In this document: positions 52,147 through 60,527 of the stretch, in pieces
Position numbering within the stretch: position 1 is the first letter of the stretch
Layout: every line of letters starts with the position of its first letter
Source: Spirulina sp034932185
GTDB lineage: Bacteria > Cyanobacteriota > Cyanobacteriia > Cyanobacteriales > Spirulinaceae
DNA length: 64,000 nt
Assembly: GCF_034932185.1 (NCBI RefSeq)
Contig: NZ_JAYGHW010000004.1
Coordinates: forward strand, 51,860 to 115,859
Direction: 5' to 3'
Notes under the pieces: generated by a model
Seen by the model: only the letters and a program-made list of their open reading frames with translations
Told to the model about the DNA's origin: nothing
The model's database searches: none
Translations under genes and position numbers: made by a program

Positions 52147-53562
52147 TTAATTTTCTAGCCATGGAACTTTTTCATAATCTCCTGAGTTTTTAGATTTTAA
52201 GCGATTAGAGTATTCACCTTGATAGCCAAACCAGTGTAATAAACAAAGTTCTAGATACCACAGACTTAAACGAGTTGCTTCAATTTTAGCTTTGTCATTA
52301 TATAAAGTTATTTGTTGCTTTTTCTTTTTTTGGGGAGGATGAGCAAGCCGATTCCTAATACTAACAATACATCCTGGAAGATCTTTAAGATTATTAACTT
52401 GAGTTTTATCTTTTTCTAAAATTTCATGAATTTCATCAAAAAACAAGAAACCGCTTGATTGATAGTCATCAGGTAGATCTAGCGGAAGACTGCACCATGA
52501 TAGCAAAATACGCAATTTAGATGCTGCGGTGTTTGTTTTTTTTGAGAACTGATCATTACTAATTATTCCATGATTAATAGCGATCCATGAGAACAGTTCA
52601 AGTGCAGATTGAGTCATCAATAGACTTTGTGGTGATAGCACTTGGTTACTCTCAACATACCAATAAACTAATATCGAAATAGACTCTTGATAGTCATCAT
52701 TCCAGATATCCATGAATCGACTAAATAACTGCTCAACTTCTTTCGGCTTTTGAGTGGGAAACCAAGAACTACATTGTTGAAATATTTTTAAACGGTAACA
52801 TTGCCAAGATTGCCAAATTACTTCATCTTCTTCATTTAGTCCATAAAATAGACCAACTCCGATCCACCTTCCAGCAACAAAAGATAAAAAATAATGCAGT
52901 CCTTGAATAATATTATCAATATCATTAAAATCAAATAAAGCATTGTCTTTATGAACTACTCGACAGGCATGAGTGATGGCATATCCACCATCTTCATTAA
53001 GGGCTTTAAAAATTTTATTTCCTGATTGAGAATCTTCAAGGGAGTCAATGATAATTATCCAATTTTTGAATTCCAGCTTGAGTCTTCCTCTAGTAGCAAA
53101 ACGCCCTCTTTGAATTGGATCGCCATTGAAACTGACAAAATTAACAAGATGAAAATCCAATTTTTGAAACTTGAAACTGCGATTCGAGTTAGAATTATCA
53201 AACATTCCAACTACTTGCCATGAAGGGATTGTAACCTTCTGTAAAACAGCATCAACATTTTGATAATTGGATTGATAATCGGAATTCAAATTCATTTTTA
53301 CTTTTTGTCCTGCTCGTAGTCCAAAAAATCCATCAATTGTTGGTGGCAAATGATCACATTCCATGCTGAATAAAATTCTCGCAGATGGAAACCATTTAAT
53401 ATAAACTTCTCCATCTCCTTCAAATATTGTGTTCTCATGAACAAGCTGAATTCGTCCTTCGTAAAGAGATATTTTTTGATTTGGAGTTTGAGTTTGATGG
53501 TGAGGTTGTAATCCTTGACTGTAAATCATCTTTTTTAAATCAATAAAATTATTCAAAAACAT
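52147..53562 (-). CDS. ApeA-like protein with HEPN-type C-terminus
   Basis: The 471-residue protein has a beta-rich N-terminal half (ISLYEGRIQLVHENTIFEG, IKWFPSARILFSME) and a helical C-terminal half with LPGCIVSIRNRLAHPPQKKK near residue 407. RNRLAH fits the R-X4-H catalytic motif of HEPN RNases. The layout resembles ApeA antiphage proteins, but the resemblance is by pattern only. It is AT-rich, preceded after 33 bases by a BrnA-like gene and followed by the NERD gene. Confidence 0.6.
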   Translation of the reverse strand: MFLNNFIDLKKMIYSQGLQPHHQTQTPNQKISLYEGRIQLVHENTIFEGDGEVYIKWFPSARILFSMECDHLPPTIDGFFGLRAGQKVKMNLNSDYQSNYQNVDAVLQKVTIPSWQVVGMFDNSNSNRSFKFQKLDFHLVNFVSFNGDPIQRGRFATRGRLKLEFKNWIIIIDSLEDSQSGNKIFKALNEDGGYAITHACRVVHKDNALFDFNDIDNIIQGLHYFLSFVAGRWIGVGLFYGLNEEDEVIWQSWQCYRLKIFQQCSSWFPTQKPKEVEQLFSRFMDIWNDDYQESISILVYWYVESNQVLSPQSLLMTQSALELFSWIAINHGIISNDQFSKKTNTAASKLRILLSWCSLPLDLPDDYQSSGFLFFDEIHEILEKDKTQVNNLKDLPGCIVSIRNRLAHPPQKKKKQQITLYNDKAKIEATRLSLWYLELCLLHWFGYQGEYSNRLKSKNSGDYEKVPWLEN

Positions 53563-53595
53563 ATGGCTGTTAATTCATCAGCCATCAGCAAAACT

Positions 53596-53853
53596 CTATC
53601 GCTCGATACGTTCAAGTTCTTCTCGCACTACATTGGGTAAAGTTTCCTCCAACGGTTGACAAATTGATTGAATATGCTGACGCAACGCCTCATTAATCAA
53701 CGTTTGACAATTTCCCCCACCTGCACGATCAACCTGTTCACGAAACCACGCCAAAACCTCATCATCAAGCCGGATCGTGATCCGTGTTTTGCTTGATGGT
53801 ACTGGGTCAATTGCACCGCGCTGACCTTGACTGAAATCATATTCGGCTTCCAT
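53596..53853 (-). CDS. BrnA-family antitoxin
   Basis: The 85-residue protein has KTRITIRLDDEVLAWFREQV in the middle, the BrnA/DUF4415 ribbon-helix-helix signature. LINEALRQHIQSICQ follows. BrnA normally sits just downstream of the RNase toxin gene brnT and represses the pair. No brnT is seen in the 130 bases upstream. Instead the next gene is the HEPN protein, which might be the toxin it controls. Confidence 0.82.
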   Translation of the reverse strand: MEAEYDFSQGQRGAIDPVPSSKTRITIRLDDEVLAWFREQVDRAGGGNCQTLINEALRQHIQSICQPLEETLPNVVREELERIER

Positions 53854-53925
53854 TGTTATTTCTCACCCAACCTATCCAACTCTATCATAAAAAACCTTGA
53901 GGGAGGCAAAAGCTCTCCGGGGAGG

Positions 53926-53980
53926 CGTTACTTGGCAGAGCCAAGTAACGAGAGTAGGGGCGAAAATTTTTCGCCCCTAC
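53926..53980. repeat. Two adjacent hairpins between brnA-like and putA genes
   Basis: CGTTACTTGG-CAGAG-CCAAGTAACG (53926-53950) has perfect ten-base arms. A short-form GGGGCGAAAA palindrome follows at 53954-53980, seven bases from the putA stop. The second hairpin probably serves as a terminator for putA, since both genes lie on the minus strand. Confidence 0.75.
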
Positions 53981-53986
53981 CGGGAA

Positions 53987-56956
53987 TTATTCTGCGCCTT
54001 CGATGGGGGCGAAACCTTGGCGTTGGATGTTTTCCGTCACCACACGGGGTTCAAGGAATTGTAATAAATAATCCGGGCCGCCCGCCTTCGAGCCAACCCC
54101 CGATAACTTAAAGCCCCCAAAAGGTTGCCGCGCCACGATCGCCCCCGTAATATTGCGATTGATATAGAGATTCCCCACCTCAAACGCCTTACGGGCCGCC
54201 TCAATATGGGAGGGGGTGCGCGAATAGACCCCCCCCGTTAAGGCGAAATTCGTATTATTGGCCACCGTCAACGCTTCCGCAAAATTGTTAACCGGAATCA
54301 CCGCTAAAACGGGGCCAAAAATTTCCTCCTGGGCAATCACCGCATCAGGGGAAACCCCCGCGAAAATTGTCGGCGGCACAAAATAACCCGGCTCCGGTTT
54401 GGGGCCTTGAAATTCCAAAGTAGCCCCCTCTTTGCCCGTTTCAATATATTCCAAAATCCGCGATTGCGCCTTGGCATCCACCACCGGCCCCACCGTCGTA
54501 CTGGGGTCTTCCGCCGGCCCGACATTGAGGGATTTTGTCGCTTCAATTAAGCGCTCTAAAAACGACTCATACACCGGAGCTAAAACGATCGCCCGCGAAC
54601 AAGCAGAACATTTTTGCCCCGTATAACCAAAGGCCGAGGAAACCACCCCCGCCACCGCTTGATCGAGGTCGGCACTTTCATCGACGATAATCGCATTTTT
54701 GCCCCCCATTTCCGCAATCACCCGCTTCAGGTGCTTTTGACCGGGGCGCAACTTCGCCGCCTCTGCATAGATGTGGGAACCCACCTCCTGGGAGCCGGTG
54801 AAGGCGATGAGATGAATATCGGGATGCTCAACCATGTGGTTGCCCACCGTTGAACCGGGGCCAGGGACATATTGGAAAACCCCCGCCGGAACCCCCGCCT
54901 CGATCAGGACTTCGGTGATTTTAGCGGCGATCACGGAAGAGGGGGCGGCGGGTTTAAGCAGCGTGCAATTGCCCGCGACGAGGGCCGCCACAGCCATGCC
55001 AGTGGCGATCGCCATCGGGAAATTCCAGGGGGAAATCACCAAAGCAATCCCCCGGGGCTGATAGTGGTAACGGTTTGTTTCCCCCGCTAAATCGTAGGCA
55101 AACCCCTGATCGAGTCGCTCCATTTCATCGGCATAGTAGCGACAAAAATCGATCGCCTCCGAGACTTCCGCATCCGCTTGGGGCAGGATTTTCCCCACTT
55201 CAAAACAGATCCAAGCCGAAAGCTCAGGGCGACGACGCTCCATAATTTCCCCGGCTTTACGCAACACAGCGGCCCGCTCCTTGGGGGGCGTATCCCGCCA
55301 TTGGGGGAAGGCGGCTTTCGCGGCGGCGATCGCCTCATCTGCCTGTTTTACGGAAATTTGCCCCACTTTCCCCACCAATTGGGCGGGGTTGGAGGGGTTG
55401 ACAGAATCGAGATGGCTCTCGGTTTGCACGTATGCGCCGTTGATATAGGGCTGAATCCGTTGCCCCAATTGCTCCCGCACTTGAGCTAACGCAGATTGGG
55501 CGGCGGTGCGGAGTTCGGCGTTGGCGTAGTCGGTGTTGGGGGCGTTGGGGTAGGCGGATTTGGCGATCAGGGGGCGATCGCCCTCCACTTTAGGCGGCGC
55601 AATCAGGTCATCAATGGGATAATCTTCGGCATTGAGGCGTAAAAATGAAGTGTTCGCGGTGTTTTCCAAGAGACGACGAATCAGGTAGGACATCCCCGGC
55701 AACAGGTCACCATAGGGGGCATAAACCCGCACCCGATAACCCCGTTTCACCATCGCTTTTGCCAGTTGATCCCCCATGCCATAAAGCACCTGTAATTCAA
55801 TGCGACGGCGGGGAATTTCCAGTGTTTCAGCAATAGCCATGGCCCGCGCTTGGGTGCGGACATTGTGGGAACCAATGGCGGCGTAAAGATATTGATGGTT
55901 TTCCAGCAAAATCTGCATTAAGCTCTCATAGTTGCGGTCGGTTTCGGCTTTTTGGTTATAGACCGGCTGGGGCCAATCGTTTTGAATAGCGATAATCGTT
56001 TCCTGATCCCAGTAGGCTCCTTTGACGAGGCGGATCGTGATTGGATTACCTCGGGTTTTCGCCCATTCCACCAACCCTTTTAAATCCCGTTCCGAATCCC
56101 GCAAGTAGCCTTGAATCGTCATGCCAATATCAGTACGATTGCGAAATTCTTCCTCTAGAAGCAGGTCTTTTAAAATCGCTAACGTCATATCTTTGTAGCG
56201 ATATTGCTCCATATCAAAATGGATCGCCGCCCCCACTTCTTGAGCCTTGCGGAGCAGGGTACGGATGCGATCACATACCTTTTCCCGACTTCCCGCCGGA
56301 TCAAGGGGATCAAATTGGGAATAGAAGGCCGTCAGCTTGACGGAAACCTGCACCTTGGGCAAAGCTTCCCCGTCGGCTTCGTCAATTTGGGGGATCGTGG
56401 GCCATTTTTGGGCAGCTTGGCTCAGTTCCGTGATTAATTCTAGATACTGATTGAGATAGGATTCTGCTTCAATTTCCGTGATCACCGCTTCACCGAGTAA
56501 ATCGAGGGTAAAGGCTTGCTTTTCCTTGCGCAGTTTCTCGATAGTTTTGATCGTTTTCGGGATCGTTTCGCCAGCAATATATTTATAGGCCAAGGTTTTC
56601 ACCGTTTGCTCTACCGTTGTTGCCGCCAGTTGAGCAGCGGGGGAATCGGCATCGGCAAAGGTGATCAATTTTTTGAGCATATCGGGAAGTTCAACGTCTT
56701 CCTGGCTCATATATTCTTGAAAATGTCGAGCAATTTCGGCTTTACTTTTCAAGGCGGGCAAGCAATCAATGAAGCTAAACAATTGGTAACGCAGGGCGGG
56801 GTTCGCCATTGTCCAATCGAGCATTTTGTCATCGAGGCGCATTTGATCGCGCATTTGGTCAAATAATGACCGTTTTTCGCGGGTGGCGGCGATCAGTTCG
56901 CGGGCGATTTCGAGGGTTTTCGGTTCGTACTGAGTTTGAGGAATATTGACAACCAC
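53987..56956 (-). CDS. putA: Bifunctional proline dehydrogenase / L-glutamate gamma-semialdehyde dehydrogenase
   Basis: PutA oxidises proline to pyrroline-5-carboxylate with FAD, then to glutamate with NAD+. The 989-residue protein has a PRODH barrel (about 120-450: VQVSVKLTAFYSQFDP, RLVKGAYWDQETI, RRIELQVLYGMGDQLAKAM). The aldehyde dehydrogenase follows (about 510-980: ISPWNFPMAIATG, IAEMGGKNAIIVDESAD). Its catalytic Cys in GYTGQKCSACSRA is near 781. No DNA-binding domain is present, as in other minimalist PutA proteins. It would consume proline derived from arginine, for example after cyanophycin breakdown. Confidence 0.96.
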   Translation of the reverse strand: MVVNIPQTQYEPKTLEIARELIAATREKRSLFDQMRDQMRLDDKMLDWTMANPALRYQLFSFIDCLPALKSKAEIARHFQEYMSQEDVELPDMLKKLITFADADSPAAQLAATTVEQTVKTLAYKYIAGETIPKTIKTIEKLRKEKQAFTLDLLGEAVITEIEAESYLNQYLELITELSQAAQKWPTIPQIDEADGEALPKVQVSVKLTAFYSQFDPLDPAGSREKVCDRIRTLLRKAQEVGAAIHFDMEQYRYKDMTLAILKDLLLEEEFRNRTDIGMTIQGYLRDSERDLKGLVEWAKTRGNPITIRLVKGAYWDQETIIAIQNDWPQPVYNQKAETDRNYESLMQILLENHQYLYAAIGSHNVRTQARAMAIAETLEIPRRRIELQVLYGMGDQLAKAMVKRGYRVRVYAPYGDLLPGMSYLIRRLLENTANTSFLRLNAEDYPIDDLIAPPKVEGDRPLIAKSAYPNAPNTDYANAELRTAAQSALAQVREQLGQRIQPYINGAYVQTESHLDSVNPSNPAQLVGKVGQISVKQADEAIAAAKAAFPQWRDTPPKERAAVLRKAGEIMERRRPELSAWICFEVGKILPQADAEVSEAIDFCRYYADEMERLDQGFAYDLAGETNRYHYQPRGIALVISPWNFPMAIATGMAVAALVAGNCTLLKPAAPSSVIAAKITEVLIEAGVPAGVFQYVPGPGSTVGNHMVEHPDIHLIAFTGSQEVGSHIYAEAAKLRPGQKHLKRVIAEMGGKNAIIVDESADLDQAVAGVVSSAFGYTGQKCSACSRAIVLAPVYESFLERLIEATKSLNVGPAEDPSTTVGPVVDAKAQSRILEYIETGKEGATLEFQGPKPEPGYFVPPTIFAGVSPDAVIAQEEIFGPVLAVIPVNNFAEALTVANNTNFALTGGVYSRTPSHIEAARKAFEVGNLYINRNITGAIVARQPFGGFKLSGVGSKAGGPDYLLQFLEPRVVTENIQRQGFAPIEGAE

Positions 56957-57026
56957 GATTCATGAACTCCTGTGGGGGTGCATGATCTATTGTCTACCGC
57001 GAGGGGGGTTTTGGGGGTGAAGGGGG

Positions 57027-57218
57027 GTGGAAAATCTTGAGGGGCAGGATCAGGTGGAGAAGAAGCTGATCCCTGAGAGGTTGGGGATGCAGGAATATTG
57101 GCTCTTTAACCCCCATAGGAAATGGATTACCGAGCCGTTGCGGGGCTACGGCTGGAGTGCAGAACATCCTCTAGGGGCGAAAATTTTTCGCCCCTGCGCC
57201 CATCAAGCCGATAACTAG
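57027..57218 (+). pseudogene. Remnant of a Uma2-family (DUF820) nuclease gene
   Basis: The middle of this frame, LGMQEYWLFNPHRKWITEPL, then RGYGW, matches the conserved block of Uma2 proteins (EYWLxDP...W.p..LrGY). Uma2 proteins are about 190 residues, so most is missing on both sides. The right side runs straight into a palindromic repeat (about 57172), suggesting the repeat inserted within or beside the decayed gene. Confidence 0.6.
57172..57196. repeat. Short-form palindromic repeat at the end of the Uma2 remnant
   Basis: GGGGCGAAAATTTTTCGCCC lies inside the frame of the Uma2 remnant, near its 3' end. Confidence 0.7.
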
Positions 57219-57366
57219 ATTCCCTAGAAACATTGAAAATCGTCCGGAAATAGCGCGAGGACGGAAAACCCAACCCTTGAGGGGGGAAGACCCGCTATCG
57301 ATGGAATTGAGCCTCAGGGATGGACTTTTAGGGGGATCAATTTGTCCTGATCATTCCTAAGAAACT

Positions 57367-57395
57367 CCGTATCAGGAAATAGAAACCTGATACGG
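57367..57395 (+). promoter_or_regulatory. Perfect hairpin just upstream of the RGSGR peptide gene
   Basis: CCGTATCAGG (57367-57376) pairs exactly with CCTGATACGG (57386-57395) across a nine-base loop. The right arm ends nine bases before the ATG. The only GGA that could serve as a ribosome site straddles the end of the right arm, so the stem could block translation. It could equally be a protein-binding operator. Confidence 0.6.
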
Positions 57396-57404
57396 ATATT
57401 TGCT

Positions 57405-57647
57405 ATGTACAAGTCCATTGTAGCCGTACTTTTGACGGCGATCACCCTGCCAATGGCGGGATTTTCCAGCTTGGCTAATTTGCCTGCTCAACAAGGGAGT
57501 CAAGTGCCGCCGGTGGTTGAACCGGAAACCTGTAGCGATGCCTGTAGCGATCGCGGTAGTGGGCGGCGCGATCGCCCCCATAGCCAATCTAGCTTAAAAG
57601 AGCGGGGCAGCGGTCGCATTGATCCCGATGTGAAAGATGCCAAGTAA
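57405..57647 (+). CDS. Small exported peptide with two RGSGR motifs (PatX/PatS-like)
   Basis: The 80-residue product has a signal peptide (MYKSIVAVLLTAITLPMAGF, cleavage likely near residue 25). A short linker with Cys43 and Cys47 follows, then two copies of RGSGR at residues 50-54 (CSDRGSGRRD) and 67-71 (KERGSGRID). RGSGR is the active pentapeptide of PatS and HetN, which binds HetR and blocks heterocyst formation. PatX proteins are exported carriers of the same motif and also occur in some non-heterocystous filaments. A hairpin precedes the gene and a terminator follows. Two motifs in one precursor are unusual; function is inferred. Confidence 0.7.
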   Translation: MYKSIVAVLLTAITLPMAGFSSLANLPAQQGSQVPPVVEPETCSDACSDRGSGRRDRPHSQSSLKERGSGRIDPDVKDAK

Positions 57648-57682
57648 ACGCCGATTCTACCATCGCCATTAAACCAATCATC

Positions 57683-57709
57683 AGGGACACAACGGTGTGT
57701 CCCTTTTTG
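57683..57709 (+). terminator. Rho-independent terminator after the RGSGR peptide gene
   Basis: AGGGACACAACGGTGTGTCC, followed by CTTTTT, has a GGGACAC/GTGTCCC stem and a T-run, 35 bases after the stop. Confidence 0.85.
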
Positions 57710-57785
57710 CTGTGGAAAAGCAAGGGCGCAGGATTTTTCGCCCGGACAAACATTGATATAGCAATTTCTAGAGCCATGGGCTACA

Positions 57786-57816
57786 GAGATCCCCCTCAAT
57801 CCCCCTTAAAAAGAGG
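57786..57816. repeat. GATCCCCCTCAATCCCCCTT repeat
   Basis: A diverged copy of the C-run/G-run inverted repeat lies in the gap between the peptide gene and the PhzF gene end. Nothing else but a fragment of the GGGGCGAAAA family (about 57733-57745) is seen there. Confidence 0.55.
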
Positions 57817-57887
57817 GAAGTCGCGTTCTCATGAGTCAAAAAAACGCGATAACGTCGAGGAGAAAAGTTTTTTGCCCCAACCACTCT

Positions 57888-58775
57888 TTAAACCGGCAAC
57901 GTTAATTCACCTTGGGCAATGGGAATCACCCGGCCGCCCACATTAATATCAAAGCTTCCCGCTTGTTTGTTACCCCTGAGACATAATAACGAGGGGCGTT
58001 TAATCGCATAGCCCTGTTCAACCCGGATCTCAATGTGGGGTTTGCCAAAATACTGATGTTCTACAAGGTAGGCGGCGAGGCAACCATTGGCGCTGCCGGT
58101 GGCGGGATCTTCCACCACACCGATAGCCTCGGCAAAGACCCGGACAGTGAGATCATTTGCCGCTGCGGTGGTTTCGGGGCAAAAAATTAGGATGGCTTTG
58201 GCTTCAAGTTGTTCGATTAGTTGGAAATAGCGCGATCGCTCCCATTGAATCCCCTGCAATGCCACCAAGTTCCGCACCGGCACAATCAAAAAGGGAACGC
58301 CGGTAGAAACTTCTTGAATCGGAAACCGGGGATCAAATGCCCCAAGCCCCAAACCCAAAACCGGCGCTAAATCCTCAGGGGTGAGGGTTGTCCCAAAGTG
58401 GGGTGGGTTGTGGCGCATCCACAGTAAGGGATCATCCCCCGTGGCAAAGGTAACGGGGATGGGGCCGACTTGGAGATTGAGCAGGAGGCGATCGCTTTTT
58501 ACCTCTTGGAGATGCTCCCGGATCACCGCCGCCGTCCCAAGGGTGGGATGGCCCGCAAAGGGGAGTTCCTGCTCTGGCGTAAAAATCCGCACCGGATAGC
58601 CCCCATTGATGGGCGTGGTGGCGGTGATAAATGTCGTTTCGGAATAGTTCATTTCCTGGGCAATGGCTTGGAGCATCCCATCGGGGAGCGATCGCCCCGC
58701 TGTGATCACCACCGCCAAAGGGTTGCCTGTGAAAGGGCCCACGGCAAACACATCAACAATATAAAAAGGAATCAT
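57888..58775 (-). CDS. PhzF family isomerase/epimerase-like protein
   Basis: The start is ATG 58775 (MIPFYIVDVFA), giving 295 residues, the family's usual size; the frame extends to 58853 without family resemblance. The catalytic Glu is in MNYSETTFI. FTGNPLAVV, LPFAGHPTLGTAAV and VVEDPATGSANGCLAAYL are conserved. PhzF-like proteins act as isomerases or epimerases in varied pathways, so this does not imply phenazine production. Confidence 0.92.
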   Translation of the reverse strand: MIPFYIVDVFAVGPFTGNPLAVVITAGRSLPDGMLQAIAQEMNYSETTFITATTPINGGYPVRIFTPEQELPFAGHPTLGTAAVIREHLQEVKSDRLLLNLQVGPIPVTFATGDDPLLWMRHNPPHFGTTLTPEDLAPVLGLGLGAFDPRFPIQEVSTGVPFLIVPVRNLVALQGIQWERSRYFQLIEQLEAKAILIFCPETTAAANDLTVRVFAEAIGVVEDPATGSANGCLAAYLVEHQYFGKPHIEIRVEQGYAIKRPSLLCLRGNKQAGSFDINVGGRVIPIAQGELTLPV

Positions 58776-59081
58776 CACAGCCCAGGGAAAAACAACGCTA
58801 TTCCCATCATGGCCTGGTGTGATCCCCAAAGGCAAGACCCAAAAGCTTGGCATGGTGCGGGGTCTAACCCCTAGTCACGATAAATATACTTAAAACTTAT
58901 TGCCCTGATTAGGAATTTAAATCTAAAAAATGCAATTCCCCACCAGTCGTAGGTTTGAGGGACTGTGCTGGCGGTGATTGGCCTCGAACGCCGGAAGAAG
59001 TCTCATATACTGAGAGGCAATATTCACGATTCTTAACAATTCTTTTTTCTTTAAAAACTTGTTCACCATAAGATACCACCG

Positions 59082-60224
59082 ATGTTTAAACGAACTTGGT
59101 TAACAGCATCCTTGAGTCTTTTCCTGGTTTGGTTGCCCAGTTTGTTCACCACTGCCCTCAGTCAGAATTTCGCGACATCTTTCTGGCGGACTAGCCCCCA
59201 ACGAAGCCGTAGTGTTAAATCCGAGCCGGTCTCCCTCGCGATGCATGGCTTCCTGGCCAATGTTTTTCAAGAAAAAGAGGCAACCCTAGATCATCGGGTG
59301 ATCACCCCTCAATTGGATGATCAACACACCACCTGCCCCGCTCCCAGTCAAAAAAGTTGGTCTGAACGCCCAGATCCTCCTGCCCTCCCGAAGGACTCTC
59401 TTCTTCAGAACAATGGCGGCATCCGGAAACAGGTGGCCACTGTGCTCACAGGGTTGATGGAATGGCAGCCCCAAGAGCCGGTGGCGGTGACGGTGGCCTC
59501 AGTGGAACCAGAACGCCCCTCAGTACAAGGGTTGTGGCAAGCTTGGCGGCATCCGGTGACGTTGCTGCGGGATTGGCAGACACCGCCAGCGAGTCAATCG
59601 GTACAAATCTGGGTCAATCATCAGGTGATTGCCACCGTGAAAGACCTCCAATTTGCCCAAGACTTTGCCCAACAAATTGAATATTTCCTCGCTCAACCCG
59701 GCTGGGATGCGGAGCAACTGGTTCCCGCCCGGGTGGGGAATAAGCTTGCCGTCCGGATTGGCGATCGCCTCGTGATCATCCTCGATGAAACCATCCTCCC
59801 CGCTGACGAATATCACCCGGAATTATTAGTGATTGACTGGACGAATAACCTCCGCCAAGCCCTCGGCCATGAACCCTTAGAGTTAGTGGTGGCCCAGCAA
59901 CAGATGTATGGCATTACCGAAACCCCTGAAGATTTTGAAGGATTAGCCTCCTGGTATGGCCCCACATTCCACGGTCGCTTAACCGCCAACGGCGAAACCT
60001 ACGATCAAGAAGCCTTTACCGCCGCCCATCCCTCCCTCCCCTTTAACACCTATCTCAAAGTGATTAACCTTGAAAGTGATGAAGCGGTGATTGTGCGCAT
60101 TAACGACCGTGGCCCCTACATCCAACCCCGCACTTTAGATCTCTCCCGTGGCGTGGCCCGCTGTATTGAGAGTAAAGAATCCGGTGTGGTTCCCTATCGC
60201 GCCGTCGTCATGACCTCATCCTAA
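59082..60224 (+). CDS. RlpA-like septal ring lytic transglycosylase family protein
   Basis: The 380-residue protein has a signal peptide (1-28), a long variable region and a C-terminal double-psi beta-barrel (about 285-375). The barrel shows GLASWYGPTFHGRLTANGE with the conserved Asp/His positions and VIVRINDRGPYIQPRTLDLS. RlpA proteins cleave denuded peptidoglycan strands or bind the septum. No SPOR domain is present, which is common in cyanobacterial members. The gene is followed by a palindromic repeat. Confidence 0.88.
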   Translation: MFKRTWLTASLSLFLVWLPSLFTTALSQNFATSFWRTSPQRSRSVKSEPVSLAMHGFLANVFQEKEATLDHRVITPQLDDQHTTCPAPSQKSWSERPDPPALPKDSLLQNNGGIRKQVATVLTGLMEWQPQEPVAVTVASVEPERPSVQGLWQAWRHPVTLLRDWQTPPASQSVQIWVNHQVIATVKDLQFAQDFAQQIEYFLAQPGWDAEQLVPARVGNKLAVRIGDRLVIILDETILPADEYHPELLVIDWTNNLRQALGHEPLELVVAQQQMYGITETPEDFEGLASWYGPTFHGRLTANGETYDQEAFTAAHPSLPFNTYLKVINLESDEAVIVRINDRGPYIQPRTLDLSRGVARCIESKESGVVPYRAVVMTSS

Positions 60225-60225
60225 T

Positions 60226-60249
60226 CGGGGCGAAAAATCTTTCGCCCCA
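60226..60249. repeat. Short-form palindromic repeat after the RlpA gene
   Basis: GGGGCGAAAAATCTTTCGCC lies directly after the RlpA stop codon and probably forms a terminator-like hairpin. A TTCCCCATTCCCC minisatellite (60243-60271) follows. Confidence 0.75.
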
Positions 60250-60287
60250 TTCCCTATTCCCCATTCCCCTAAAATAGACAAAATGTG

Positions 60288-60527
60288 ATGAGGCCAAAAA
60301 CAATGCAAGTGTGGGTGGCAATTGTCGTTTTACTCTTTATCGGTGCTCAGTTTGTTGATTGGTTGATGACATTGACGTTGCCTTGGCCCCTCTATGGGGT
60401 GGCGGGGGTGCTATTGGCGATCGCCTCTAACCGCCGTTTCTCCCCCTCGCTCCCTCCCGTGGAACCGGAGGAGGCACGAACTCCGCCCCCCCCGCAACCC
60501 TCCATTTCCTTTCGGATCAACCCCTAA
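60288..60527 (+). CDS. Small membrane protein
   Basis: The 79-residue product has two hydrophobic segments (about 6-28 and 34-50) and a proline-rich tail (PEEARTPPPPQPSISF). ATG 60303 is an alternative start. I do not recognise the family. Its stop overlaps the stop of the TIGR04376 gene on the other strand by four bases. Confidence 0.55.
   Translation: MRPKTMQVWVAIVVLLFIGAQFVDWLMTLTLPWPLYGVAGVLLAIASNRRFSPSLPPVEPEEARTPPPPQPSISFRINP

Noticed and set aside
57888..58775. Phenazine biosynthesis
   Set aside because: Only a PhzF-family protein is present; no other phz genes are nearby and the family is functionally broad.
58854..59081. Possible structured RNA or tRNA in the gap before the RlpA gene
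   Set aside because: No cloverleaf, anticodon stem or terminator could be drawn; only an AT-rich promoter-like stretch is seen.
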